This document shows, in pieces, positions 34,558 through 43,305 of a stretch of DNA of 64,000 bases. Within the stretch, counting starts at the first letter, position 1, and each line of letters begins with the position of its first letter. The position numbers were made by a program, and so were the translations under genes. The notes under the pieces were generated by a model. The model did not search any database. It saw only the letters and a program-made list of their open reading frames with translations, and was not told where the DNA came from. The DNA is from Rhizobium sp. NRK18 (GTDB lineage: Bacteria > Pseudomonadota > Alphaproteobacteria > Rhizobiales > Rhizobiaceae): NCBI RefSeq assembly GCF_024385575.1, contig NZ_JANFMV010000001.1, forward strand, positions 2,695,681 to 2,759,680, written 5' to 3'.

Positions 34558-35775
34558 ATGCAGAAGACCGCCACACACCCGATGCCATGGGTGCTGATCC
34601 TCGCCGGATCGCTGATCTCGATGATGACCTTCGGCCCGCGCTCCGCCATGGGCTTCTTCCAGCTGCCCATGCTGTCGGAGACCGGCTGGGACCGTTCCAC
34701 CTTCGGGCTGGCAATGGCGATCCAGAACCTGTTCTGGGGCCTCGGACAGCCCTTCTTCGGCGCGCTGGCGGATAAATACGGCACCGCCAAGGTGCTGATC
34801 ATGTCGGCCCTGCTCTATGCCGCCGGTCTGGTCATGATGGCGAGCGGGCATTCCATCGCGCTCCTGCATCTCGGCGGCGGCGTGCTGATCGGCCTTGCGA
34901 TTGCCGCCGGCTCGTTCAGCGTCATCCTGTCGGCGTTTGCGCGCAACGTGACGGCCGACCAGCGCTCGTTTGCCTTCGGCATCGCGACGGCCGCAGGCTC
35001 CGCTGGCATGTTCCTCTTCGCGCCGCTCACACAGGGCCTGATCGACACCTTCGGCTGGTCGGAATCGCTGATCATCTTCGCCTGCATGATGATCGTCGTG
35101 CCGTTCCTCGCCATTCCGCTGAAAGGCAACGCCAAATCCGGCAGCCAGTCGCAGGCGCAGTTCGAGCAGACGGTCGCCGAGGCGCTCAAGGAGGCGCTCG
35201 GGCACCGCTCCTACCTGCTTTTGACCAGCGGCTTCTTCGTCTGCGGTTTCCAGGTCGCCTTCATCACCGCGCATTTCCCGGCCTATATCGGCGACATCGG
35301 CATCGACGCGCGCTATGCGGTGATCGCCATGGCGCTGATCGGCTTCTTCAACATCATCGGCTCGCTCGCCTCCGGCGCCATCGGCCAGCGTCGCTCCAAG
35401 CCCTACATGCTGTCGCTGATCTATATCGGCCGGTCGATTGCGGTGACGGCGTTCCTGCTGCTGCCGCAGACGCCGCTGTCGGTGATCATCTTCGCCATCG
35501 TCATGGGCCTGTTGTGGCTGTCGACCGTGCCGCCGACCAACGGTCTCGTCGCCATCATGTTCGGCACCCGCCACCTCGGCCTCTTGGGCGGCATCGTCTT
35601 CCTGTCGCACCAGATCGGTTCATTCCTTGGTGTGTGGATGGGCGGCTATCTCTACGACAAGTTCGGCTCCTACGACGCCGTCTGGTGGCTCGGCGTGGCG
35701 CTCGGCCTGTTTGCCGCCGTCGTTCACTGGCCGATCAAGGAAGAAGCGATCGCCCGGCCGCTGGCTGCGGCCTGA
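34558..35775 (+). CDS. MFS transporter
   Basis: 405-aa, 12-TM major-facilitator protein. N-terminal helix with SLISMMTFGPRSAMGFF, then the loop motif GALADKYGTAKVL (A motif between TM2 and TM3) and a second-half GAIGQRRSKPYML loop. The shape resembles the organic-anion/monocarboxylate MFS groups, but a substrate cannot be assigned. ATG 34558 begins MQKTATHPMPWVLILAGS with GAGGGGGA about 8 nt upstream. An open frame to 34501 has no SD. Monocistronic; a palindromic element follows. Confidence 0.88.
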   Translation: MQKTATHPMPWVLILAGSLISMMTFGPRSAMGFFQLPMLSETGWDRSTFGLAMAIQNLFWGLGQPFFGALADKYGTAKVLIMSALLYAAGLVMMASGHSIALLHLGGGVLIGLAIAAGSFSVILSAFARNVTADQRSFAFGIATAAGSAGMFLFAPLTQGLIDTFGWSESLIIFACMMIVVPFLAIPLKGNAKSGSQSQAQFEQTVAEALKEALGHRSYLLLTSGFFVCGFQVAFITAHFPAYIGDIGIDARYAVIAMALIGFFNIIGSLASGAIGQRRSKPYMLSLIYIGRSIAVTAFLLLPQTPLSVIIFAIVMGLLWLSTVPPTNGLVAIMFGTRHLGLLGGIVFLSHQIGSFLGVWMGGYLYDKFGSYDAVWWLGVALGLFAAVVHWPIKEEAIARPLAAA

Positions 35776-35790
35776 TATTCCGGATCGCAA

Positions 35791-35919
35791 TCCCTCTTCT
35801 CCCCCTGGGGAGAAGTGCCGAACGCAGTGAGGCGATGAGGGGTTCTCATTTGGAGCAAAGCGAGGGAACCCCTCATCCGGCCCTTCGGGCCACCTTCTCC
35901 CCAAGGGGAGAAGAGGGAA
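35791..35919. repeat. 129-bp palindromic element with 14-bp terminal inverted repeats
   Basis: TCCCTCTTCTCCCC (35791-35804) and GGGGAGAAGAGGGA (35906-35919) are perfect inverse copies. Inside is a second inverted pair, GATGAGGGGTT (35833-35843) and AACCCCTCATC (35869-35879). No ORF. It lies between the MFS gene and recO. Confidence 0.8.
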
Positions 35920-35964
35920 GCAGTGAAAAGCCACTTCGAAGCAATCCGGAGCGCTTCAACGCCC

Positions 35965-36723
35965 TCAGGCGTTCTCGCCGGTTGCTGACTGTCGCGCCTT
36001 CAACGCCTTCAGGGCTGCCTGGACAAAGCCGTCGCGGGCGCTGGCGACCTCGATGCCGCGCGGCTCGTAGACGTGGCGGTTGAGGAAGTAGCCGGTCAGG
36101 CGGAAGGCTTCGGCCAGCGTATCGCAGTTGGCGGCCTTGCGGTGATCGGTGCGCAGGAAGGGCGGCAGGGCCAGCATGCGGTCCCGGTAGGGCTCACCCG
36201 CCGGGCGGCTGACCGCCCGGCCCGACTTCGGCGAGACATAGACCAGTTCCTCGCGGCTGCCGGTCGCCGCACAGCGTTCGAGATCGAGTCCGAAACCGAG
36301 ATCGTCGAGCACGGCAAGCTCGAAGCGCACAAAGAGTTCGCCGGCATCGGCCGGGTCTTCCATGTTTTCCAGGATCACGTCGAGCGCGTCGAAGAGATGC
36401 GGATGCGGGTCGCGTTCGGGCAGCAGGCGCAGCAGCGCCCCCATTGCCTGAACGCCGTAGACGGAGGTCGCCGCCTCCATCAGGCGGGCGGCGCGCAGCC
36501 GCTCCGGCTCGACGCGGAACTCGCCGAGATGTTCGTCGAGCCTAGCGCGCCAGGTGACCTCGACGAGATTGCCCGGTTGCAGCACCGGCTGCATGGACCG
36601 CGAGCGGCCTCCCCTGACAAGGCCGAGATGGCGGCCGCGGGCGCGCGTCATCACCTCGGCGATGACGCTGGTTTCGCCATGCCGCTTGACGCCCAGAACG
36701 ATCGCCTGATCCTGCCATTGCAT
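35965..36723 (-). CDS. recO: DNA repair protein RecO
   Basis: 252-aa RecFOR-pathway mediator that loads RecA on SSB-coated DNA. N-terminal OB fold ([20 protein letters not shown]), a helical middle ([20 protein letters not shown]) and a C-terminal segment with [20 protein letters not shown], all typical of alphaproteobacterial RecO. ATG 36723 is chosen over a TTG two codons upstream. In related genomes recO follows era directly; here three plus/minus-strand genes lie between them. Confidence 0.94.
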   Translation of the reverse strand: MQWQDQAIVLGVKRHGETSVIAEVMTRARGRHLGLVRGGRSRSMQPVLQPGNLVEVTWRARLDEHLGEFRVEPERLRAARLMEAATSVYGVQAMGALLRLLPERDPHPHLFDALDVILENMEDPADAGELFVRFELAVLDDLGFGLDLERCAATGSREELVYVSPKSGRAVSRPAGEPYRDRMLALPPFLRTDHRKAANCDTLAEAFRLTGYFLNRHVYEPRGIEVASARDGFVQAALKALKARQSATGENA

Positions 36724-36773
36724 GGGCAATCCTTATCACCGCCGGGCCGCCAAAGCACCGGCAAAACGTCGTA

Positions 36774-37418
36774 TCAGAGACCGGCGAGATAGGTTTCCAG
36801 CATCAGCCGCCAGTCGGCCATGGCCTTTTCCTTGGCATCGCCAGGCCTGTCCTCGTCCAACTGCACATGCGCCTTCATGAGCTGCAGCACGACAATGGCC
36901 GACGATTCGGCAGCGTCCTTCGAAAGCGACGGGCGCCACAGGCGCAGGATACCGGCAATGCGGGCGCGGATCGCGCCGCGGAAATAGCCCGGCCTCGCAT
37001 CCGGACCACGCCATCGGATGTCGAGAAGCCCGATCGCCAGACGCCGCTCGCTGGAGAGCGCCAGAAAGACATCCAGCAGGGCGTAGGCGAGCTGCGCCGA
37101 CTGTAGGCCGCCGGCCTTCGCCGCGATCCGGTCGAGCCGCTCGAACACATGCTCGCCGTAGCGCTCGATCAGCGCGTCGGCCAGCACGTCCTTGTTGGGG
37201 AAGAACTGGTACAGCGAGCCGATAGGCGCGCCGGCGCGGGCGGCGATTTCCGTCATGGTCGCCGCCGCGAACCCGCGCTCCTCGAAGACCGCCGCACCTG
37301 CCTCCAGAAGCTGGGCCACCCGCTCCTTGCCGCGCTTGCGCTTCGGCGCCTTGGCAACGGCCGGGGAATTTTCGTCTGGCTGGATGTCGGTCATTGACTT
37401 TTGTGAGGCTATCTTCAT
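36774..37418 (-). CDS. TetR-family transcriptional regulator
   Basis: 214 aa. The N-terminal helix-turn-helix (FEERGFAAATMTEIAARAGA, with GSLYQFFPNKDVL) spans about 45-80, followed by an all-helical ligand-binding domain. The Lys/Arg-rich N-terminus (KAPKRKRGKERV) may aid DNA contact. It is divergent from the yecD-like gene; a 25-bp direct repeat lies at and just upstream of its start. Autoregulation together with the yecD-abrB pair is the likely circuit (inference). An in-frame Met at residue 9 is an alternative start that would leave the first repeat outside the coding region. Confidence 0.9.
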   Translation of the reverse strand: MKIASQKSMTDIQPDENSPAVAKAPKRKRGKERVAQLLEAGAAVFEERGFAAATMTEIAARAGAPIGSLYQFFPNKDVLADALIERYGEHVFERLDRIAAKAGGLQSAQLAYALLDVFLALSSERRLAIGLLDIRWRGPDARPGYFRGAIRARIAGILRLWRPSLSKDAAESSAIVVLQLMKAHVQLDEDRPGDAKEKAMADWRLMLETYLAGL

Positions 37419-37446
37419 ATAACTTTTGCGAGGATAGTCTCATATA
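37397..37446. promoter_or_regulatory. tandem 25-bp direct repeat, candidate TetR operator
   Basis: Units 37397-37421 and 37422-37446 (both start ACTTTTG and end CATATA) match at 20 of 25 positions and are exactly adjacent. They overlap the first codons of the annotated tetR start and lie 73 bp before the yecD-like gene. Tandem sites in a divergent regulator/target gap are a common operator layout. Confidence 0.55.
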
Positions 37447-37518
37447 ACGACATGTCCCGCCCGAGGTCCAGCCCCACCCAGCCTCTGCCCATCACCTCTA
37501 CCAAGCACGGATTGCCCC

Positions 37519-38094
37519 ATGATATCGCTTGATCCCAAGACAACCGCCCTCGTTCTCATCGATCTGCAAAAGGGCATCGCCCAGGGCCGCACGCTGGCGC
37601 CGCACAGCGGCGACGACGTGATTGCCCGCGGCAAGGCGCTCGCGGCACGCTTTCGCGAGGCGGGATCGCCGGTGGTGCTGGTCAATGTCGGCTGGCACGC
37701 GGATCTCGGCGACGGCTTGAAGCAGCCGGTCGACGAGCCGATGGCGCGCCCGCCGGGCGGCCTGCCAGCAGACTGGAGCGAGCTTGTCGACGGACTGGCC
37801 GAGCCGGGCGACCTCAGGGTCACCAAGCGCCAGTGGGGTGCGTTCAACGGCACGGAACTCGACCTTCAGCTGCGCCGTCGCGGCATCAGGACGATCGTGC
37901 TTGGCGGCATCGCCACCAATTTCGGCGTGGAATCGACCGCGCGGCAGGCCTATGAGCTCGGCTACGAACTGGTGATCCTGGAGGACGCCTGTTCGACCAT
38001 GAGCGAAGACATGCACGCCTTCCCCTTCCGCTACGTCTTCCCGAGGATTGCCCGCATCGCCACCTCCTCGACGATGGAACTTGCGCAGGCATGA
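37519..38094 (+). CDS. YecD-like isochorismatase-family hydrolase lacking the catalytic Cys
   Basis: 191 aa, cysteine-hydrolase fold. Asp15 (VLIDLQKG) and Lys103 (TKRQWGAF) of the triad are present, but the usual nucleophile position is Gly136 (GIATNFGVESTAR), as in true isochorismatases and in E. coli YecD. Overall pattern (KTTALV, QWGAFNGTELDLQLRRRGI) is strikingly YecD-like. A Cys-dependent amidase reaction is therefore unlikely. Its stop overlaps the abrB start (ATGA), so the two are coupled. Confidence 0.88.
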   Translation: MISLDPKTTALVLIDLQKGIAQGRTLAPHSGDDVIARGKALAARFREAGSPVVLVNVGWHADLGDGLKQPVDEPMARPPGGLPADWSELVDGLAEPGDLRVTKRQWGAFNGTELDLQLRRRGIRTIVLGGIATNFGVESTARQAYELGYELVILEDACSTMSEDMHAFPFRYVFPRIARIATSSTMELAQA

Positions 38095-39191
38095 CGATCC
38101 CCGATCCGACCGGCACCCCTCAGGAGCCTGCTCCCTCTGCCGGTCTCCTCACACATCTGCCGGTGCCGGTAAAATGGCTGATGCTGCTCGTCCTTTCGGC
38201 GGCGCTCGCCGGTGTGCTGGAATATCTGCACATGCCGGCCGCCCTGCTGCTGGGGCCGATGATCGTGGCGATCCTGTTTGCGGTCAACAGCGCCCGCATG
38301 GCCGTTCCCCGCCTGCCCTACCTCGCCAGCCAGTCGCTGCTCGGTGCGATGATCGCCCAGTCGCTCGACGGCAAGGTGGTGCACCGATTTCTTCAGGACT
38401 GGCCGATCTTTGTGTCGGTCGTGTTCGCCATCATCCTCGCCACCTCGTTTCTCGGGTACGTGCTTGCCAAACGGCAGGTTCTGCCGGGCAGCACGGCGGT
38501 CTGGGGCACATCTGCCGGCGGTGCCTCCGCCATGGTGTTGATGGCGGAAGCCTACGGAGCCGATGCGCGGCTCGTCGCCTTCATGCAGTATCTCAGGGTC
38601 GTCTGCGTCGCCAGCACGGCGGCCGCCGTGGCCGCCTTCGTCTTCCACCTGAAGGGCGGACACGCGCCGGCCTTCGTGCTGTTTCCGCCCGTCGACTGGC
38701 TCGGCTTCGTCGAGACGATCGCCGTGACCGCCATCGCCGCGTATGCGGGCTTCAAGCTGCGCGTCCCTGCCGGCAACATGCTGGTGCCGATGTTCGTCAT
38801 GGGCGCGCTGAACTCGTTCGGCATCATCGCCATCACGCTCCCACCGTGGCTGCTGGCGATCGCATACGGCATCATCGGCTGGCGGATTGGTCTCGCCTTC
38901 ACGCGTCGGCTGCTGCGCCATGCAGCTCGCGCCTTCCCGCAGGTGTTCCTGTCGATCGTGCTGCTGATTGCGTTCGGTGCGCTGCTCGGCAGCCTGCTGT
39001 GGCTGATCCTCGGCGTCGATCCGCTGACGGCCTACCTCGCCACCAGTCCGGGCGGGCTCGATTCTATCGCCATCATCGCGGCGTCGACACATGTCGACCT
39101 GCCGCTGGTGATGACCATCCAGACGGTGCGGTTCGTCTTCATCCTAACGCTGTCGCCGAGCATATCGCGCTTCGTCGCCAGCCGCGTCTGA
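38091..39191 (+). CDS. AbrB-family membrane protein (PF05145)
   Basis: 366-aa, roughly 10-TM protein with an internal two-fold repeat. The halves each contain P-x-LLGPMIVA-type and SPGGLDSIAII-type Gly-rich segments (LLLGPMIVAILFAV, TSAGGASAMVLMAEA, TSPGGLDSIAIIAAS). This is the E. coli AbrB (YbgN) family, often misannotated as ammonia monooxygenase or a transcriptional regulator. Transport function suspected, substrate unknown. Translationally coupled to the hydrolase; 12 bp from the convergent era stop. Confidence 0.85.
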   Translation: MTIPDPTGTPQEPAPSAGLLTHLPVPVKWLMLLVLSAALAGVLEYLHMPAALLLGPMIVAILFAVNSARMAVPRLPYLASQSLLGAMIAQSLDGKVVHRFLQDWPIFVSVVFAIILATSFLGYVLAKRQVLPGSTAVWGTSAGGASAMVLMAEAYGADARLVAFMQYLRVVCVASTAAAVAAFVFHLKGGHAPAFVLFPPVDWLGFVETIAVTAIAAYAGFKLRVPAGNMLVPMFVMGALNSFGIIAITLPPWLLAIAYGIIGWRIGLAFTRRLLRHAARAFPQVFLSIVLLIAFGALLGSLLWLILGVDPLTAYLATSPGGLDSIAIIAASTHVDLPLVMTIQTVRFVFILTLSPSISRFVASRV

Positions 39192-39203
39192 AAGGCGCGG
39201 CGG

Positions 39204-40139
39204 TCAGCCCGTGGGGAAATCGAGGCCCATCTCGCGGAAGCGGGCCGGATCGTCGCCCCAGTTCTCGCGCACCTTTACGAACAGGAAGAGGTGCACAGGC
39301 TGCTCGAGGATGTCGGAGATCTCCTTGCGCGAGGCCATGGAAATCGCCTTGATGGCTTCGCCATTCTTGCCGAGCGCAATCTTCTTCTGGCTGTCGCGCT
39401 CGACGTAGATCACCTGCTCGATGCGCACCGAGCCGTCCTTGCGCTCTTCCCACTTCTCCGTCTCGACATGCGAGGCGTAGGGCAGCTCCTGGTGCAGGCG
39501 CAGGAACAGCTTCTCGCGGGTGATCTCGGCCGCGAGCTGGCGCATCGGCAGGTCGGAGATCTGGTCTTCCGGATAGTACCAGGGACCTTCCGGCAACCGC
39601 TTGGCCAGGAAATCGAGAACATCCTTGCAGCCCGAACCATTGGCGGCGGAGATCATGAAGGTCTCCTCGAAGGCGATGCGCTCGTTGGCTTCGGAGGCGA
39701 GCTTCAACAGCGCGTCCGGACGCACCCGGTCGATCTTGTTGAGGACGAGGATCTTCGGCTGATGGACTTCCTTCAGGCCTTCGAGGATCGCCTCGGCATC
39801 ACCCTTCAGGCCACGCTCACTGTCGACCACGAACATGATCAGGTCGGCATCTTTTGCGCCGCCCCAGGCGGACGTCACCATCGCCTGGTCGAGCTTGCGC
39901 CGCGGCTTGAAAATGCCGGGCGTGTCCATGAACACGATCTGCGCATTGTCGTGGATGACGATGCCGCGCACGATGGCGCGCGTCGTCTGCACCTTGTGGC
40001 TGACGATCGACACCTTGGCGCCGGCGAACTGGTTGACCAGCGTCGACTTGCCGGCATTGGTGGCGCCGATCAGGGCGACGAAGCCGGAATGGGTCGGCCG
40101 GTCTACGGCTTCGTTCTGTGTGTTGTTTTCTTCAGTCAT
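39204..40139 (-). CDS. era: GTPase Era
   Basis: 311-aa essential GTPase that binds 16S rRNA and assists 30S maturation. G1 GATNAGKS at 25-32, G3 DTPG, G4 NKID, and a C-terminal KH domain (EQVIYVERDSQKKIALGKNG). Start ATG 40139 overlaps the rnc stop by 8 bp; the frame upstream is rnc sequence out of frame. It is the last gene of the rpoZ-to-era minus-strand block before the inserted islet. Confidence 0.96.
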   Translation of the reverse strand: MTEENNTQNEAVDRPTHSGFVALIGATNAGKSTLVNQFAGAKVSIVSHKVQTTRAIVRGIVIHDNAQIVFMDTPGIFKPRRKLDQAMVTSAWGGAKDADLIMFVVDSERGLKGDAEAILEGLKEVHQPKILVLNKIDRVRPDALLKLASEANERIAFEETFMISAANGSGCKDVLDFLAKRLPEGPWYYPEDQISDLPMRQLAAEITREKLFLRLHQELPYASHVETEKWEERKDGSVRIEQVIYVERDSQKKIALGKNGEAIKAISMASRKEISDILEQPVHLFLFVKVRENWGDDPARFREMGLDFPTG

Positions 40140-40860
40140 CTGCTTTTCCGCCGTCTTCCGGCTGCCAAACCCCTTCGCGCTCCAGAAGTCGCGCGGCGGC
40201 AACCTGCTCGGCCGCGCGCTTGGAGCGGTCGATGCCAGTCACGGGCTCAAGGCCCGGTATCTCGACGACGACCGTGAAGCGGGGATCATGATCCGGTCCG
40301 GATCTGTCTTCAATACGATAGGACGGCGTCACCGCATATTTCGCGTGCGCCCATTCCTGCAATTCGGTCTTGGCGTCGCGCCGCGCGCCGTCGGCGCTCG
40401 CGGCCCGCTTCTTCCAGTTCTTCAGGATGAAGCTTCTGGCGGGCTCCAGGCCTCCGTCCAGATAGAGAGCAGCGATCAGGCTTTCGACCACGTCGGCGCG
40501 CACGTTCATCATCCGCTTGCCCGTCAGCTTCTTGACGTCGGACCCGGCGCGTATGAAGCGATAGAGCTGCAGTTCGTCGGCAATCTCCGCGCAAGTGCCG
40601 GCGCTGACCAGCTGGTTGAGGCGCACCGAGAGTTCGCCCTCGTTCGCGGTCTCATAGAGTTCGAACAGGAGTTCGGCGATGCAGAGGCCGAGGACCCGGT
40701 CGCCGAGGAATTCGAAGCGCTCGTAATTGGCAGTCTTGGCCTGCCCGACAGAGGCGTGCGTCAGGGCGCGTTCAAGATGCGCCCTGTCACGGAACTCATG
40801 TCCGAGCAATGTCTCGACCGCAACGCGATCGGCTTCGGTGAGCCGGGGGCTCCTCGTCAT
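40132..40860 (-). CDS. rnc: ribonuclease III
   Basis: 242-aa double-strand-specific RNase that processes rRNA and mRNA. The RNase III signature NYERFEFLGDRVLGL is at about 40-54, with catalytic E/D residues in ADVVESLIAALYLDGG. A C-terminal dsRBD (DAKTELQEWAHAKYAVTPSY to AAEQVAAARLLE) completes it. ATG 40860 overlaps the lepB stop (ATGA). Confidence 0.96.
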   Translation of the reverse strand: MTRSPRLTEADRVAVETLLGHEFRDRAHLERALTHASVGQAKTANYERFEFLGDRVLGLCIAELLFELYETANEGELSVRLNQLVSAGTCAEIADELQLYRFIRAGSDVKKLTGKRMMNVRADVVESLIAALYLDGGLEPARSFILKNWKKRAASADGARRDAKTELQEWAHAKYAVTPSYRIEDRSGPDHDPRFTVVVEIPGLEPVTGIDRSKRAAEQVAAARLLEREGVWQPEDGGKADD

Positions 40861-41603
40861 TGAACGCCCTTGAACAGGCGATCCCAGCGCATGTTCGCCG
40901 GCCACTTCCAGAACTCGAGAAACGAGGTGTCGTTGCCGATCGAGAAGAAGATGAAGCTGGCGCGGCCGACGAGGTTTTCGGCCGGCACGTAGCCGACGTC
41001 GAAACGGCTGTCGAGCGAGTTGTCACGGTTGTCGCCCATCATGAAGTAGTGGCCGGCCGGAACGATGAATTCGCGGGTGTTGTCGCCGGCCGAATCCGGA
41101 CGCGCATCGAGCGTGTCATAGGTCTTGCCGTCGTCCAGCGTCTCCCGGTAGACCGGCACGTCGACGCCCGGATCGTTGCGGTAGTCCGACGTGAAGGTGC
41201 CGTCGGGCTGGCGCGGAACCGGCTGGCCGTTGATGTAGAGAATGTCGTCCTTGACCTGGATGTGATCGCCCGGAAGACCGACCAGACGTTTGATGTAGTC
41301 GACCTGCGGGTTCGGCGGATAGCGGAAGACGACGACGTCGCCGCGCTTCGGTTCGCTCGAGAAGATGCGGCCGGAGAACAGGTCCGGAGAGAAGGGCAGA
41401 GAATAGCGCGAATAGCCGTAGGCGAACTTGTTGACGAAGATGTAATCGCCGACAAGCAGCGTCGGCATCATCGAGCCGGACGGAATGGTGAACGGCTGGA
41501 ACAGCACCGTGCGGATAATCACAGCAAGCAGCAATGCCTGTACGAAAACCTTGATGTTCTCCCACAGAGCGTTTTGCTCCTTCTTCTCAGCTTTCTCGAA
41601 CAC
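40857..41603 (-). CDS. lepB: signal peptidase I
   Basis: 248-aa inner-membrane protease removing Sec/Tat signal peptides. One N-terminal helix (about 16-35), catalytic Ser44 in PSGSMMPTLLVGD, catalytic Lys105 in DYIKRLVGLPGD, and the box E motif GDNRDNSLDSR. The start is set at GTG 41603 (VFEKAEKKEQNALWENIK): GGAAAGAG lies upstream and the length then matches rhizobial LepB. The frame is open to 41666 but the extra residues are unlike the family. Confidence 0.92.
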   Translation of the reverse strand: MFEKAEKKEQNALWENIKVFVQALLLAVIIRTVLFQPFTIPSGSMMPTLLVGDYIFVNKFAYGYSRYSLPFSPDLFSGRIFSSEPKRGDVVVFRYPPNPQVDYIKRLVGLPGDHIQVKDDILYINGQPVPRQPDGTFTSDYRNDPGVDVPVYRETLDDGKTYDTLDARPDSAGDNTREFIVPAGHYFMMGDNRDNSLDSRFDVGYVPAENLVGRASFIFFSIGNDTSFLEFWKWPANMRWDRLFKGVQ

Positions 41604-41733
41604 GCGTCTCTTTCCTTTGCAATGAATTTTGAGCTTCTCTGTAGTCTTTTCGGTTGCGCCGGGCAAGGCGCGTCACCCGCGGCAAGCCGCTAAATGGGGC
41701 ACTATGTCCCACCCGCCCGCGGCGCTGCCACCT

Positions 41734-42138
41734 TCAATCCGAGGTTGGCCTCGCCTCGATGACGACGAAGGCCTGGGCATAGGGCGGTTCGTCCGTCATC
41801 GTCAGATGGATGAACGCCCTGTGGCCCGGCGGGGTCAGAGCGGCGAGCCGCGCGGCCGCCCCTCCGGACAATTCCAGGACCGGTCCGCCATCGGCACGGT
41901 TGACGACGCCCATTTCCTTCCAGAACACGCCCATGGCGATCCCGCTTCCGAGTGCCTTGGCGCAGGCCTCCTTGGCGGCGAAACGCTTGGCATAGGCTGC
42001 GGCGGCATTGCGCCCCTGGCCGGCCTTCTGCTTTTCAATTTCGGTGAAAATGCGGTCGGTGAAGCGGTCGCCAAAACGGTCGATCGATTTCTCCACGCGG
42101 CGGATATCGATGAGGTCGCTGCCAATTCCTATGATCAT
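41734..42138 (-). CDS. acpS: holo-[acyl-carrier-protein] synthase
   Basis: 134-aa enzyme transferring 4'-phosphopantetheine from CoA to acyl carrier protein. Metal-binding Asp8 ([13 protein letters not shown]) and Glu at about 57 ([13 protein letters not shown]) are in place. It sits between the DUF2062 gene and lepB, as in relatives. A 130-bp gap separates it from the lepB start. Confidence 0.95.
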   Translation of the reverse strand: MIIGIGSDLIDIRRVEKSIDRFGDRFTDRIFTEIEKQKAGQGRNAAAAYAKRFAAKEACAKALGSGIAMGVFWKEMGVVNRADGGPVLELSGGAAARLAALTPPGHRAFIHLTMTDEPPYAQAFVVIEARPTSD

Positions 42139-42193
42139 GCGATGGCCTTCATCCGGCGGGGCCTTTCACGGGCCGCCCGCAACACGCGAGCGA

Positions 42194-42781
42194 TCAGACA
42201 CTTTGGACATTGCCGACGCCGCCGGCCATGCGCGCCTTCGCCCTCTCGGCGAGACGCTGACGACGGCGGCTCTGGAAGCCGCGCACGGCATAGTAGGTCG
42301 CGACATAGATCGCCACGCCGCTGACAACGCCGAGCGGGATCGCACCGATCAGCATGGGTTTCAGCACCGGATCCCAGAGCGCGAAGAAATCGCGGTGTTC
42401 GAACATGCGGAAGAGATCGAGCCGGCCACCGCCGCCGCGGTGTCCATGGCCGAGAATCATGTGCCCCACTTCCCAGGTCGACGCCCAGATGAAGGGAAAG
42501 GTCAGCGGATTTCCGAAGGCCGTGCCAAGCGCCGCTGCCACCATGTTGCCGGCGACCAGATAGGCGATCAGGAAGGCGAGGATGAAATGGAAGCCCATGA
42601 AGGGTGTCCATGAGGAGATGACACCGGCAGCGACACCGGCCGCCACCGCGTGCGGCGACGCCGTCAGACGCAGCACGCGCATGCGGAAATAATGAAATGG
42701 ACGCAGGAAGCCCTTGCGCGGCCACAAAAGGCCTTTGACACCGTCTAGAAAGCCGGCCGGTTTACGTCGTCTGAACAGCAT
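42194..42781 (-). CDS. DUF2062 membrane protein
   Basis: 195 aa from ATG 42781 (MLFRRRKPAGFLDG). Basic N-terminus, then hydrophobic segments (AVAAGVAAGVISSWTPFMGFHFI, LAFLIAYLVAGNMVAAALGTAFGNP, LIGAIPLGVVSGVAIYVATYYAV). The family motif PF-x-GFH...GNPLTFPFIW is present. A His/Gly loop (GHGHRGGGG) is unusual. ATG 42805 (MAANINDI) is an alternative start with AGAGG only 1 nt away, so I prefer 42781. Role unknown; the gene is a fixed member of this rhizobial block. Confidence 0.85.
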   Translation of the reverse strand: MLFRRRKPAGFLDGVKGLLWPRKGFLRPFHYFRMRVLRLTASPHAVAAGVAAGVISSWTPFMGFHFILAFLIAYLVAGNMVAAALGTAFGNPLTFPFIWASTWEVGHMILGHGHRGGGGRLDLFRMFEHRDFFALWDPVLKPMLIGAIPLGVVSGVAIYVATYYAVRGFQSRRRQRLAERAKARMAGGVGNVQSV

Positions 42782-42925
42782 GATGTCATTTATGTTTGCA
42801 GCCATACCTCTGGCAAGGTTCGTTAACGCAAAAGTGCGCGTGACGCATCTTTGGTCAAACCAGTCCCGCCGCTCATATCTTCTTACGGCGCGCTTTGCAA
42901 AGAAAGTGTTTCGCTTGCCCGAAAC

Positions 42926-42957
42926 GGCAAACGCCTCCCGCGAGGGAGGCGCTTGCC
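42926..42957 (-). terminator. hairpin downstream of the DUF3563 gene
   Basis: GCCTCCC (42933-42939), a 4-nt loop and GGGAGGC (42944-42950), extended by imperfect GGCAAAC/GCTTGCC flanks, form a long stem. On the minus strand it lies 47 bp after the DUF3563 stop. The following T content is low (GTTTC). Confidence 0.6.
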
Positions 42958-43003
42958 GGTCGTCAGTTTTCATGCGGATTTTCGGGCCGATGCCCGCGCA
43001 CTC

Positions 43004-43156
43004 TTAGTAGAAGTGCTTGAAATCGCCGCGGTCGATGGTGCGCTGACGCATTTCCAGATCAACGCGGTCGCGTGCCTGGCTCAGATACTTGAGCTCCATC
43101 TCATGAATACTTTCAGGACGAAGGCTCTTGGCGAACTTGCGGATCGACTTGAACAT
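43004..43156 (-). CDS. DUF3563 family small protein
   Basis: 50 aa, MFKSIRKFAKSLRPESIHEM... ending RGDFKHFY. Highly charged, helical, with the DUF3563 layout: a basic MFK-x-IRK start and a C-terminal LEMRQRxIDRG motif. AGAGGAAAG lies about 6 nt before the ATG. It was too short for ordinary ORF thresholds. It lies between rsh and the DUF2062 gene and ends at its own hairpin. Function of the family unknown. Confidence 0.8.
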   Translation of the reverse strand: MFKSIRKFAKSLRPESIHEMELKYLSQARDRVDLEMRQRTIDRGDFKHFY

Positions 43157-43305
43157 CTTGCTTTCCTCTTGTCATCAATTTCTTGTCTCGAAGAGGAATA
43201 TGAGGTCTCAAGGCCGATTTTACTACAGCCGGTTATCGAAGGCAGCCTTGCGTTTGCTGCATAGCACAATACACGCTCCGTTAATGTGTGCAGCGCAGCA
43301 TCCGA

